From contig OX485807.1 in the NCBI GenBank assembly GCA_950295325.1, positions 51,076,796 through 51,140,795 on the forward strand: a stretch of DNA of 64,000 nt, in the 5' to 3' direction. The notes under the pieces are model-generated. The model worked only from the letters and a program-made list of their open reading frames with translations. It ran no database searches and was not told the DNA's origin. Below are positions 23,553-34,928 of this stretch, one piece after another. Source of the stretch: Polytrichum commune (lineage: Eukaryota > Streptophyta > Polytrichopsida > Polytrichales > Polytrichaceae). The position numbers and the translations under genes were made by a program. Position 1 is the first letter of the stretch. The number at the start of each line of letters is the position of its first letter.

Positions 23553-26335
23553 AGGCCTACTCTAAGCCAACGGGAGTTTTCCACATCATCAACAAAGTCG
23601 TCCAAAAATCATAAACAACCTCTCCACATCAATAACAAAGAAGTCCAAAAATCAATAATAAACTTTGCGGTGATAGAAGATAGGTCTTGACCTACATACT
23701 CTTAGCATTCATGGCAAGTAGGTCCCGTAAGCCTTTAATTATTGCAGCTTCAAACTCATAAGCACTATTTACAGGAATCCCAGCCATAACATTATTCGGC
23801 CGTGGGCTAGGTTGGGTAGGGCCAGAAATATGTCATGTATCTATATTTATACATTACGGATGCTTGTCTGTAAGTAGATTCAACTTGAGAAACGATTGAG
23901 ATTTGGGTGAAGCACTATCGACACTAATGCATTTTGACAACGTTAATGTCAACTTATTGAACACAACAATGCCACAAATATGACACTTTCTTTTAGTGAA
24001 AACTAAGAATGTCACAAAGTTGACAAACGAATATGACATTAAATCCATTGGATTCTAGTAACGCATCATTGAATATTATTAAAATGGAACGGCTGAATAA
24101 TTTGTATGGCACCTTCACACAAACGTCGTGAGTTAGCAAGCCACTCATGGATTGCTAACCCTGGCATGACAAAAGGTTTTTCATTCACTTGGACCAGAAT
24201 TCGACCTTCCACATACATAGGATTGAGGCATGAGGTAAGTCATCGAAAGATGTGAAGAAACCGTATTGGGGTTTTTGATACTTTGCTCCGCTCGTGCCTG
24301 CCTTAACCCACAATGCATGGTCATGACAATCCCTCTCAATTGATTCATTAGCTCTAATAGTACCATTCCCATGCCAAGATGATTTAGCCAAATGAGGGGG
24401 GTTAATAATTTGAAAGGGATCCATATTGGGACAAAAGTGAAGTATTCCCTGACCACATGGCTCAAGTGCAGCCTAGTAATTGTACAAGTGCAAAGGAAAA
24501 GTCCCCTTGAAGAAGGTTGCTCTCTTATATGTAACCGCTTTTCATTTTTTCCTACGTGTAACATGTAGTGAGAAAGATTTTCTTAAATTTGCAATGAGGT
24601 GTATGACATGTAAAAGTAGCATTTTGAGGATAGATGCTCAAAATAAGAGGCGAAGACCTATGTAAAATGTTACATGCCTTCCAAGGCTGACTGTCCTACC
24701 TAAACATTTCAATGGAAATTATCATAAAAGGCAATTTCTTACAACTAAAATTAATTTGGAATATTCTGCAAAAACAATTATATTCAAGTTTGTCTAAGCA
24801 TATTTTTGGCAATCTTAGATTTGAAACAACCCAAGAAATATGGCAATACATATGTTGTATTGCCATATTAGCATCCCTCCTTGTCTTACATACCTACTCA
24901 AAGTGGGAATTAAAATCAATCTAGAACTTCTTGTGAGGAACTAAATAGAACTATCATGTGGAATTTAAGGTAACTATGTGGATGCAGTGTGAAAGCATCT
25001 ATCCACCCAAAAGACTCAGTACCCATATTAAAAGAGTATTGCACCTTTGCAGTGGAGAATTTTTTTGAATTTCAACTCGATCCTCCATGGATTGTCCGTT
25101 TACCGAGGATGCCATGTGATCTCTGGAATTGGGTCGAGTTTTAGGATTTGCTAGAATGGACAAGCTTCCCAAGAAGGGTTTGCAAGAGGAGGAATTTTCT
25201 AAGACGAACGTACAAAAGATGGCCCAACAATGATAAACTACAGACGGTACACTTTGCAACACATTGAAGGGACGATCAATGAACTGGTTAGAGGTCAGTA
25301 GATAAGAATACGTGGAGTCAACCTAAATGAGACAAGTATGTCAAGTTTTTTCTGAGACTTCATTCCTAAATACATCCTCTACCAGGCCATGGCTTGCAAC
25401 CATGGCCAACATCCGCTAATAAAAAACAAGGTCTTTCCCACACAACCCATCTTACATAATTTCACATAGGACCCATCAAAAAGATCACATTTTGACACAA
25501 AATGTGTGTCAAATCAACTATCGAGCATTTTGGCACAAAATGTGATGTTTTAGACAGGTCCGAGATGATAGCTCGTATCCCGAATGGGTTGCTTCAATAA
25601 GACTCGTCAAAGAATTAATTCCAGAGCCGGAACCATGAAATCTTCGAGCTCCAGAGGGGAGAGGGTTCCAACTCGGGGGGTGCACTGTACTAAACATGTA
25701 CGAGTATACGTGAGTGCACAGGAGGGGTATTGATTTGGACCTTGCCATATTACGTATACATATGGTATACATGTTATAATTTATAGTTACGTACATATAT
25801 GGAAGGCCTTTAAAAAGTATACAATAATTGTACTTGTATGGTATTGTTACTATACTACATATCATAAGTTTTCATATTGGATGCGGAGGAAGTTTTGTAA
25901 TCGTTGGGTGGAGTATAGGGATCCAATGACTTGATGGACCGTCCATCAAACGTGGAGATTGGTTTATGTTGGTATCAAAAAGGGGCTAACAACAAGTGGA
26001 CATATGATCTTACTGATCATTTGATGATAGACTTAGAGACAATAATTGCATTGGCTACAATGACATATATTGGTGAATCAAATGTTTATGAGTTACATCC
26101 GGGAGATGAAAAAAATTTCAACGACTTTGCTGATGAAAGCTAGGATATTTTGCTATACATATTATAGGGGTTGATTATTGTTCAAAAGTATATTTGTATA
26201 CTTATGTTAATGACTATATATGAATGGATGTTTTTTTGTGTATACATATATTGTCACTTGTATATTTATTGTTGCAATTGTATGTGTATTACTTCATTTC
26301 ACAAAAAATAACTTGTATATAGGGGGTTTTTAGAG
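23553..26335. other. Intergenic, no gene recognised
   Basis: Short open frames (for example 24181-24564 minus and 25931-26143 plus) have no family signature. A small palindrome with TTTTGACACAAAATGTG lies at about 25490-25550. Confidence 0.45.
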
Positions 26336-26337
26336 TA

Positions 26338-27531
26338 CAGTCTAACCTTGATAATGTCACCCTTGTTAATGGGACACCTTGATACTGTCACCTAAAAGTT
26401 TGAAACCGATTTTCTTAGTGTAAAACTCCCTCGTTATTATCCCTATCACCCTTGTTAATGTCACTATTTTTTTCCAAAATCCGTAGTGTAAATGTGATAA
26501 TATCAAATATGGATGGATTGTATGTGATGGTTGGATGGACATATTGTAGTAGCCAAAAGGGTCATGAGCCACCCCTGTGATAAATGCAATGTTATTCAAA
26601 GGGTCATGAGCCGCCTCTGTGCACCAACCCTGCTGTCTATACACGGCACTCAAAGGTGTTGTCTTTGACGGCGCTGCCAAGACTTCTTGGCCTCTATGCA
26701 CCCCACCTTCCGTCACATGTGTTCACCTATGTGTCTTTGAGGGTTTCAGCTTGTGTGAAGTAATTTAGGATGTTAAGTTCTACGGTTTAGCTGAGCTGGT
26801 ACAGAGTAGTGTCGACTTAAGCTAAATTAGTTCAATTGGTTTGCAATGTAGAAATCTCAAGATATGTGGCACGGTCTTCACTGTTTCTATAGTCAATAGT
26901 CGCATAGGAGAATCTAGTAAGATCATAAGTGTTAGCCGCTCATCCTAAGTGGGCATTCAATTAGGAACAATCTTCTAGATTAGTTAGTCAAGCTCATAAG
27001 TAGAAACAATCTTCTAGGTAGGTTAGTCAAGCTCATAAGTAGAAACAATCTTCTAGGTAGGTTAGTCAAGCTCATAAGTAGAAACAGTCTCCTAGGTAGG
27101 TTAGTCAAGCTCATGGTTGAGCTCACTTGTATATAATGAACCATTGTTCATTTGGAATTTAAATGCACACTTTCTATCATAGGCTTGTGTTTCTTCATGC
27201 AGTGCAGGTGTTCTTCGTTGTGTTGTTGTTTTTGTTGTTGTTGCTACATTGGAAGCTAGTGATTGGCTGATCTCAATGACACATTGTGATGTGCTCATGT
27301 TGTTATTCACAATTTTGAATTATATTTTACATTCAAAAACATTGAAGTCTTGTGTTTGTTTTTTTTTTTTTTTTTACATTGTAATTTCATTTTGATTTTC
27401 TACCTTTTTTTTTTTGATAATATCACATTATGCACAAATCTTCAAAATGTGACATTATCAAATATGTCACACCTTGTTTATATCACACTTTATGGTGAAA
27501 CGGATGGTGTGATATTATCAAGGTTAGACTG
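26338..27531. mobile_element. Tc1/mariner, pogo-like element, non-autonomous
   Basis: Ends CAGTCTAACCTTGATAAT and its reverse complement form terminal inverted repeats of about 24 bp with one mismatch, flanked by TA at 26336-26337 and 27532-27533. A CAGT-CCT-type start and TA duplication are typical of pogo-like Tc1/mariner elements. Length is 1,194 bp. No DDE transposase is recognisable inside, so it would depend on a relative elsewhere. Subterminal copies of GTGATATTATCA-like words occur near both ends. Confidence 0.8.
26964..27113. repeat. 39-bp tandem repeat, about 4 units
   Basis: Units read AGAAACAATCTTCTAGGTAG followed by GTTAGTCAAGCTCATAAGT, nearly identical, inside the pogo-like element. 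Confidence 0.9.
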
Positions 27532-27533
27532 TA

Positions 27534-28013
27534 TGCAGTGAACGCACGTGATTCTAGGTTTTAATGAAAGGTGCACCCCCCGAGGGTTCCAAAAATGAAT
27601 CTACTCATGGTCAAGTGCAAGACAATTCACTTGAACTGCAACAAATATTTGATTTTTATATTCAAGGTGGAAGCAACATCTTCTCAACAAAAACAATAAT
27701 AAAAATAAAAAATAAAAAATAAAAATAAAAATTCCTTTACGGTTTCTGCAGAGCTGAGGCTCTAATTCATCCATACCCCAATTGGAGCGAAATCAGGCTT
27801 GAAGACATGGGCCTGCTTGGGAGCTTCTGTTCAGTTAGTGCAAAACCCACAGCTAGTGAAGGAAAGAAAAGGTCATAAGCAACAAAAAAAAGTTAATTAG
27901 AAGATGACATATGGCCAAATTAAGTAAGGTGCTTGAGATTTGTGGGTCATCAACTTCTTTAGCATCTCTCATTAACATGTGTACCTTAATTGGTACTCCA
28001 AACACTGGAAGGC
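27534..28013. other. Intergenic with A-rich microsatellite
   Basis: No gene. An (AAAAT)n-type tract lies at about 27690-27735. Confidence 0.6.
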
Positions 28014-28016
28014 TAA

Positions 28017-28572
28017 GGGGCTGTTTACACCATGGACCGTGAAGTCGTTCGTCCCCAGGCTCGGTAAAATTTGTGATGATTGGTTGTCGAACTCGTCCCG
28101 GGACCAGTTCGATTTACACCAAGGGGAAAAAATGTCGAAGTGATCGTGGAGTTCAAGGTCCCCAAAAGACATGTTTGAAGGCCTAGTACATTATCCAATG
28201 GCATGGTCCAACAGGTTTTGCAGTGGGAGAGGCAAAAGAGGTGCTCTGGTATAATAAGGCAGGTGCCCATGGTAGAGAAATGTTGTTCTTTAAAAAAAAT
28301 GGATTTTAATTGGAGGAAGAAAAGATGAAGACAAGAGAAGACAAGAGAATGGTCCAAACCGGATTTTTTTCCTTTTCAAAATTGCCCTTTTTGGGCATAT
28401 ATTAAAAAAAAAATCATCACATTCATTTTTTTGTTTCACATTCGGTTTACACCTAGTAAGGGGCCCAAAGGCTTTGTAAATTGTTTTCTTTAAGAATTGG
28501 GCCATCAAGTCGGACCATGAAAAAAGGTCTCATCCCCCATGGTCCAACTTGGTCCATGGTGTACACCGGCCC
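28017..28572. mobile_element. PIF/Harbinger Tourist-type MITE, 556 bp
   Basis: Ends GGGGCTGTTTACACCATGGA and (reverse complement) GGGCCGGTGTACACCATGGA, flanked by TAA at 28014-28016 and 28573-28575. A G-rich terminus with a TAA/TTA target duplication is the hallmark of Tourist MITEs. No coding capacity. Confidence 0.85.
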
Positions 28573-28691
28573 TAAGCCTCTTGAGGGAAATTGGCCTTAA
28601 GGCTACCAATTACGAGACAAGTAGCATCATTGGGCAACTTGTGCAACTTAATTATGTCATAATGGTCGTCAGTGACGCCTTACTCGAACAA

Positions 28692-29020
28692 GTACACTAA
28701 ATAGGATATTTCGTGTTTGATACACTAAATACGAACGCATACACTAAATTCCAATAACCCATGTAAGCAAGCAATATGAAATGTAAACTCAAACACTAAT
28801 TATGAACTACCGTAATATGTGGAAGTCACATATTTGAATTTAGTGTTAGTAAAGATATGAAAAAAGAGAATATAATAAGGGAGGTGCCAGTATGGAAGGT
28901 TGCAACACATTTATGTCTAACACTAATTGTCAAGGAATTGAAAATTAGTGTTGAGCAGGGTAGGGTGATTACAACACTAAATGTAATCAAACACTAAATA
29001 TCCTACTTAGTGTAGTGTGT
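28692..29020. mobile_element. Inverted-repeat MITE, ~330 bp
   Basis: Left tip TACACTAAATAGGATATTTC pairs with the right tip, whose reverse complement begins CACTACACTAAGTAGGATAT, over about 40 bp. Inner TTAGTGTT words repeat. The CACTACA-like right tip suggests a CACTA relation, but no target duplication is visible. Confidence 0.55.
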
Positions 29021-29300
29021 TTGGGTGAGCATTGGCCACGTTGGTTAAATTTACGGGGCCTAAATTGTGGTTGGCCCGTCGGGTCCCCAAAAAATGTTCA
29101 CCGTTTAAACCACCATGGAAATGGGTCTAGGTGGCATGGCACCGAGTGCCAGCTGGGTTTAGGGGCCATTTGTCGGGCTAATATGTTACCAAATGGGGGA
29201 ACGGTTATCACTGCTAACGGGAACGGTAAGTGGTGTATGAGTTTCCTTATGGTACACAATATTTTTAGATTTGGAGTACTTTGATGCTTGAGTAGGTTGT

Positions 29301-29308
29301 GGGCGTTG
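29301..29308 (+). repeat. hAT target-site duplication, left
   Basis: GGGCGTTG directly precedes the left end of the giant element and recurs at 63876-63883 after its right end. Confidence 0.9.
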
Positions 29309-29359
29309 CAAGGTTGTCTATCGCGACGTCATGACGGTGTCGTGCCGTCATGTCAGGTC

Positions 29360-29389
29360 GTGTCGTGACGGACCCCTCCGTCACGACAC
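29360..29389. repeat. Subterminal hairpin with hAT motif
   Basis: A perfect 13-bp stem, GTGTCGTGACGGA and its complement, around a CCCC loop, 50 bp inside the left end. The TGTCGTGACGG word recurs at the right end and is a candidate transposase-binding site. Confidence 0.75.
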
Positions 29390-29577
29390 AATAGGGTCCA
29401 CGTAGGGTCAACATAGGGGGAATGGACTAGGGTGGGTAAAATACTTACCTTCTTGCCAAGGTGGCGTCCTATGTGGCAGAAAACACCGACGTGGATGTGC
29501 ATATTTCCCTTGCCAAGTAAACCATTTTGCCATTGTGTTTAGGGTTCTGTTAAAATCAAAGTAGAAAAATATGACTA

Positions 29578-30530
29578 AGGAGGGTGTGGGGCGGACGGGA
29601 GAGGGGGGTGGTGCGGACGGCGGAGGGGGGTGGTGCGGACGGCGGAGGGGGGTGGTGCGGACGGCGGAGGGGGGTGGAGCGGACGGACGGGGGGTGGTGC
29701 GGACGGGGGAGGGGGGTGGTGCGGACGGGGGAGGGGGGTGGTGCGGACGGACGGGGGGTGGAGCGGACGGGGGAGGGGGGTGGTGCGGACGGACGGGGGG
29801 TGGAGCGGACGGGGGTGGGGCGGACGGAGGGGGGTGGAGCGGACGGGGGAGGGGGGTGGAGCGGACGGGGGTGGGGCGGACGGAGGGGGGTGGAGCGGAT
29901 GGGGGAGGGGGTGGAGCGGACGGGGGTGGAGCGGACGGGGGAGGGGGTGGAGCGGACGGGGGTGGGGCGGAAGGGGGTTGGGAACGGGGGGGAGAACGCT
30001 GGAGCGGACGGGGGAACGCGGGGGCGGACGGGGGGAACGCGGAGGGCTCCGTCCGCCCCAAGTTCCCTCACGTCCGCCCCACGTTCCCCCGCCGTGCATT
30101 CACGTTCCCACACGTTTCCTAACGTCCGCACCCGTTCCCTACCGCGTTCCCCCCAGTCCGCACCCGTTCCCTCCCGTCCACGCCCGTTCCCCCCCAGTCC
30201 GCACCCGTTCCCTTCCCGTCCGCCCCGCGTTCCCTTCCCGTCCCTTCCCGTCCGCCCCACGTTCCCTCCCGTCCGCCCCATGTTCCCTCCCGTCCGCGCT
30301 ACGTTCCCCTCCCGTCCGCCCGCGTTCCCCTCCAGTCCGCCCCACGTTCCCCTCCTGTCCGCCCCATGTTCCCGTACGTTCCCTCCCGTCCACGCTCCGT
30401 TCCCTTCCGTCCGCCCGAGTTCCCCTACGTCCGCCCCATGTTCCCGTACGTTCCCTCCCGTCCGCGCTCCGTTCCCTTCCGTCCGCCCCCTCGTTCCCTC
30501 CGTCCGCCCCCGCGTTCCCACGTTCCCCAT
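29578..30530. repeat. GC-rich VNTR with strand switch (kinase promoter array)
   Basis: Units of roughly 18-22 bp built on GCGGACGGGGGAGG run from 29578 to about 30044 with G on the plus strand. From about 30045 to 30530 the array is inverted (CCGTCCGCCCC with CGTTCCC). The result is two back-to-back arrays of about 470 bp. Long Pro/Ser/Gly-rich frames across it are translations of the repeat, not genes. It is CpG-dense and has G-quadruplex potential. Confidence 0.9.
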
Positions 30531-30595
30531 ACGTCCTTTTCGTGCCCCATGTCAAATCCGACCGGGATCCCATAATGATTGTGCTCCCCTTTGCC

Positions 30596-30603
30596 TATAT
30601 AAA
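30596..30603 (+). promoter_or_regulatory. TATA box of kinase-like gene
   Basis: TATATAAA lies 66 bp after the VNTR ends and 226 bp before the ATG at 30829. The leader between them is pyrimidine-rich and carries TTCACTCACT repeats. Confidence 0.75.
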
Positions 30604-30828
30604 GCCGTGGGGTTTTAGTTCCCCTCACTTTCCTCTCCTCCCACCACAAAGGGACCCGAGACCTTGTTGCCGTCCCAAGGACAGCGGCACCGCGCGGGTC
30701 TCAGGGGGTTTGGGAGGGCAGGGCAAATTGTGGGGGAACCCTCGCAATTTTTTTTCCAGATTCACGCACTCATTTCTACATTCACTCACTCCTTTTTACA
30801 TTCACTCACTCACGCGGTTTTTTTCACG

Positions 30829-32745
30829 ATGGAGGGGGAGGACATTGCTCCTTACCAAGACGAGGATACGAGGCTGCACCGTGCTTGGCTCCAAAGCACT
30901 CCACTTGCGCATACTGGAGAGGGTACGGGAAGCGAGGCCGGAAGTGGAAGCACTGCAGCACGTCCCCCACGTCCAGATCCTTTTCGGTTTGACGAAGAGT
31001 TCTTTGCAGTTGGCCATTCAGGAGGCAACCAAACACGTGGAAGCCGTGGAACACGTGGGAGTCGGGGAAACAGTGGACATAGAGGGAGAACAGGAAGGGG
31101 ACCAAGCTCAGGCAGTTCCACCGATATAAATGCAGCCACTCATGGAGAGTCCGTGCCACCACGATCTCCGACACGGCGGACATCAAGACCGGAGAGCCCT
31201 GCACGTGATGTACCTCAGGGTTCGGAGCATGGTGAAAGACGGGGACAAAAACGCCCAGCAATTTCGGAAGGGACGGAGGAGGGGTCCGGGGTTTCAGGTT
31301 CGCAATCGAGGAAAAGGAAAAATAGAGGCAAACGCGACCCGCGGATCGATGAGGCTCGAAACCATTGTAGGGTCGTGCTGTTGGAGTGGTTTAGAAATAA
31401 CAGCATGGTTTATTTGGAAAAAAAATACCTCAATGATGGTACAAAGGGGTTGGATTTGGTGAGGAACGATTTGATTCTTATTCTCACGGAAGCCACGGCT
31501 GGAGCGGAGTTTGAAGATGCTAGGGGCATGAGCGATTGGGGCACCTGGATTGAACAACAAACCGTGGAAGCAATCTACAATCCAACAATGGCATATGATG
31601 TTGTGCATCCTAGCGAGGGAAGTAGTAGTGGCAGGAAGTCCGAGCTGTACATGAAGCTAGAGAATTGGAAAAGAGGCGTAATAGCAGCAAAAGGAACATC
31701 CGCCCGCAACCTTCCCATTTTTATTGACAGGCAGATGGCAGACAACATTGCCACTCAGGGCCGGCAGGGTGTCATATGGTTGCCTAGGAATGCGGAGATC
31801 AAAGCCTTGGATAAGGAAATCTTCCAAGGGACCTTCGGAGTGGTGCGGAGAGTCGCAATTCATGGAGCATCATTCATCCCTAGCTGGATAGAGTGGGCTG
31901 GGAAGACCATGAAGGCCACGAATAGTTTGGAGAATCGAAAGGAACGTTCAGTTGAAGCATTGGCGTGTCCAGTAGATCATCCTGGGGTAATCAAGCTACA
32001 ATACCTCAATATGAAAACATACGAATCCTATTCGATGTGGTGGAATGGAGGCTCCTTGAAAAACATGAGGATCTATGACTTCAGCGTTCCGGAAACCCAC
32101 GAGCGCACAATCCTTCACATGCCTGGGGCAGACTTTGAAGCACGGAAACGGTTGGTTGTATATCGAAGGCATCGAGCTTATTTGGCATGGGCTCTAATGT
32201 GCATTGTGGATGTAGTGCACAAGCATGACGTGTTGCACAATGACCTTAATCCCAACAATGTCATGCTGCATTTCCCACAAGATCGTGAGAACACGGTTTA
32301 CATTGGTGTGTGTGATTGGGGCATGGCATCCTGGGGAGGTGAAGACGCACCCTCCAACTATGGAAAAGATTCAGTGGATGAGATAAACAAGCACAAAGCA
32401 AAATACAACTGTGCTGGTCCAGAATTATTCCATGTACGAGGGCAGCGTGGAACATCCACCTCTCCGGTGAGGATGGCTCGGAAACATAGGCACACATTTC
32501 TATCGGAGTCCTTCTCAGTGGGTGCTTTGGCAAAGAAGATTTATGCCAGGGATGCGACTTCCCCCTTGTTTCAGCTAAACAGTGATCCAAATGGCTTGAA
32601 TATGCGGTTTGAGTTAGCATTGGATTCATTGACAAAGACCAATCCAGCGGAAAGGTCAACCATCACACACGTAGTGAACATTTTGAAGTCCCCTCCATAC
32701 AACATGGTTAACCCGACAATGTGCTTCCGTGACACTGCAAAATAG
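30829..32745 (+). CDS. Non-canonical protein kinase-like protein of hAT element
   Basis: 638 aa, uninterrupted. Residues 1-170 are low-complexity Gly/Ser/Arg with a nuclear-localisation-like RKRKNRGKR at 161-169. Residues about 171-300 form a region I do not recognise. Residues about 320-625 fit a protein kinase fold: GTFGVV loop at 334-339, candidate Lys359 (AGKTMK), Glu376, catalytic loop HNDLNPNNV at 470-478, metal motif DWG at 496-498 (usually DFG), and GPE at 530-532 in place of APE. The catalytic Asp472, Asn477 and Asp496 remain, so activity is plausible. The first ATG is at 30829; the frame is open further up but without ATG. It is driven by the VNTR/TATA block near the left hAT end. 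The substrate is unknown. Confidence 0.85.
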   Translation: MEGEDIAPYQDEDTRLHRAWLQSTPLAHTGEGTGSEAGSGSTAARPPRPDPFRFDEEFFAVGHSGGNQTRGSRGTRGSRGNSGHRGRTGRGPSSGSSTDINAATHGESVPPRSPTRRTSRPESPARDVPQGSEHGERRGQKRPAISEGTEEGSGVSGSQSRKRKNRGKRDPRIDEARNHCRVVLLEWFRNNSMVYLEKKYLNDGTKGLDLVRNDLILILTEATAGAEFEDARGMSDWGTWIEQQTVEAIYNPTMAYDVVHPSEGSSSGRKSELYMKLENWKRGVIAAKGTSARNLPIFIDRQMADNIATQGRQGVIWLPRNAEIKALDKEIFQGTFGVVRRVAIHGASFIPSWIEWAGKTMKATNSLENRKERSVEALACPVDHPGVIKLQYLNMKTYESYSMWWNGGSLKNMRIYDFSVPETHERTILHMPGADFEARKRLVVYRRHRAYLAWALMCIVDVVHKHDVLHNDLNPNNVMLHFPQDRENTVYIGVCDWGMASWGGEDAPSNYGKDSVDEINKHKAKYNCAGPELFHVRGQRGTSTSPVRMARKHRHTFLSESFSVGALAKKIYARDATSPLFQLNSDPNGLNMRFELALDSLTKTNPAERSTITHVVNILKSPPYNMVNPTMCFRDTAK

Positions 32746-33372
32746 TTTTTTTTTGTTTTTTTTGCAACAATTTTGAATCATACCAATTTTGTAACCGTTG
32801 GAGATGTAAATAAAACCATCATTTTTTCATACAAAACTTGTATATTGTATGAGGTTTATGGATCTTAGTGCAATGTTCATACTATTCCATGAGGCCTTTG
32901 CTCCATAATCGAGAAGAAGTCTATGGGAGGCTAACCAAGGTTCTCGCCTCTCGTGAGGCCACATCCTTCTTTCATATCGTTGTTATCACATCCATGTGCT
33001 AAGTTCAAGTTAACTATAGTTGTTTGTGATATGTCTTGAAAAAATGCAGTTACCTATATTTATTCTAATTTTGGTATGCCACAAAATGTAGTAAACTATA
33101 GTTATATCTAATTAACTAAAGTTGAGCACAATATTGCAATAGTTATATCGGTTGTACACGTGATCCAAAACATCTCTAAATGTTATCTTTCTTCTACTCC
33201 CCACATATTGCACACTATAAATGTTAAACGTGTTAACAGTTAACAAAATGGTACTCCCTTCTTTGTAAATCTGACTCTATAAACGTTAACGGATGAAATA
33301 CAACCATAATATGGATGATAAAAACTACACATCCAGTTACATTGATTCATATTCACTCGTGATTTGTAAACT
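32746..33372. other. 3' flank of kinase-like gene
   Basis: AT-rich sequence up to the CACTA insertion. No gene. Confidence 0.6.
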
Positions 33373-33375
33373 TGA
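33373..33375 (+). repeat. CACTA target-site duplication TGA, left
   Basis: TGA here and at 49033-49035 flank the CACTA element exactly. Confidence 0.9.
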
Positions 33376-33404
33376 CACTACAACAGATTGGGTATTTTGT
33401 GACT
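33376..33404 (+). repeat. CACTA left terminal inverted repeat
   Basis: 29 bp, identical to the reverse complement of 49004-49032. Confidence 0.97.
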
Positions 33405-34031
33405 AGGGAAATATGACTGGGGATGACTGGTGACTACATGCAGTCACATTTTGGCAGGCCTCGACCTTTGTTGGGTACGAAATTCAAAAATATGACTCGC
33501 AGTCATATTTTTGTGTCGTATTCGGCAAATGTACTGTATACGGCGTATGGGAACGACGAGTGTCTTTATAGGGAACGACGGGGAACGTCTATGGTGGACG
33601 CCCAGTCATGTGTGGCAGTCACATTTTTCTGCGAGTCATATTCTTCAGTCACATTCTGACTAGGACCATTTTTTTCCTTCTTTTGGGCAGCCCTTGATAA
33701 TTCAGGCTGCCCTAGATGGGCCTCTTGTGTTTTTGCCCCGTGACTCATTATCTAGTATTATGGTGTGGAGTATTTATTTAATAATGACAGATATTGGTCA
33801 AAATTAAGTACTTTGTGTGTTATAGTATGAACGGCAATGAGAATTGGGAATGTCCCATGTTTATTTATTGAATAATTAATTGATTGATGTTTTAGGGAGT
33901 ATAGGGGGGAAATTGGGGAGGAAGTTTGATTTTTACTATTGCCAAGAGACTAATTGAACATGTATATAATTGAAATTAAATATATAAAAAACCTAAGTTT
34001 CATTTATACAACTTCTTGCACGAACGGGAAG

Positions 34032-34928
34032 TCAATCGCCGTCCGATACGCAGTGCTCGGAGTCATCTACCGATGCGTCATCCGGTCCCTCTAGACATTC
34101 TAGTGCCTTGGCAACCACTCCTGGCCCTACTTCCACTGCATCGCCCAATATGGGTGTTTTCGGTACAATATCGTCCTGAAACGCCGTCACTTGTAATCCG
34201 GGAAAATCAGAAGTCCTACCTAGTGCTATGCACTGTACTTCATCCGTTCTTTGTTGTTTGGAGAATACCCGAACCCCTCTCGGTTCCTTGCGCAAAACAA
34301 CTTCCCATCCACACTTCGCTACATCAGGTGCAAAAAAAACTTGTTCGATGTGGAGAGGAAATGCAAATGATTGTGCTGAGAACGGGATCAATCTGTCAAA
34401 GTTTACACTGGTGAAACCATAGTCGTCGCGCTTCATCGTCGCCCCATCTCCCTTAATGTTTGCAACGATCCAATTGCAATAGAGGACCACCACCTCGAAG
34501 AATCCATAGTCCACAGATAGGATTTCCTCCACCCAACCCACATACTCCAACTCCGCTGCCTTTGGATTTGTGTCCTTCAGGCCCAAGCGACATACTTGTC
34601 GAAATGTTGCGGCCACCCCAGAGTCCATCGTTGTCAATTGCGCCTGTGCGCTTCGGACACGGATGTGGTTTCCAAACGCATACATGGATCGATACGACTT
34701 CGCTGCATCCGATGGAGGTAACATCAAGGCCCTAACGTCTTCGTGTACCTCCTCCGTGCCTTCTTCTATGGTGCGCATCACTGCTTTTGGAAACCAAATG
34801 TGGAAATCCTCGTCGCGCAGCTCCGCTGGGTACATTACCCGCGCCTTCCGCTTCTTGCGCCTGTATTCGTGCCGCTCACATTCCCGCCGTGACATGTCAT
34901 CCTCGTGTTTCTTGCATTTTGGATACAA
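34032..34928 (-). CDS. CACTA transposase C-terminal part (DUF4216)
   Basis: 298-codon minus-strand frame following the DUF4218 exon. It begins with a basic helix-like region and FHIWFPKAV, typical of the segment after DUF4218 in plant CACTA transposases. About residues 140-235 match DUF4216: VLYCNWI, YGFTSVNF, QVFFAPD and GWEVVLRKEPRGV. It is the last exon(s) of the TNP2 gene or a separate small gene. The acceptor cannot be fixed: the only AG in frame (ATGCAAG) is weak, and the strong donor GAG/GTGAGT upstream at about 35203 does not give the right phase. The tail is acidic. Confidence 0.75.
   Translation of the reverse strand: MYPKCKKHEDDMSRRECERHEYRRKKRKARVMYPAELRDEDFHIWFPKAVMRTIEEGTEEVHEDVRALMLPPSDAAKSYRSMYAFGNHIRVRSAQAQLTTMDSGVAATFRQVCRLGLKDTNPKAAELEYVGWVEEILSVDYGFFEVVVLYCNWIVANIKGDGATMKRDDYGFTSVNFDRLIPFSAQSFAFPLHIEQVFFAPDVAKCGWEVVLRKEPRGVRVFSKQQRTDEVQCIALGRTSDFPGLQVTAFQDDIVPKTPILGDAVEVGPGVVAKALECLEGPDDASVDDSEHCVSDGD

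Noticed and set aside
25965-26143. TTGGTATCAAAAAGGGGC as a tRNA-Met primer-binding site of a retrotransposon
   Set aside because: Imperfect match, no LTR end just before it, and no reverse transcriptase downstream.
29556-31129. Long Pro/Ser/Ala- or Gly-rich frames on both strands over the left VNTR (up to about 500 codons)
   Set aside because: They are translations of the GCGGACGGGGG minisatellite in several frames at once, with no non-repeat protein content except where they run into the shadow of the kinase gene.
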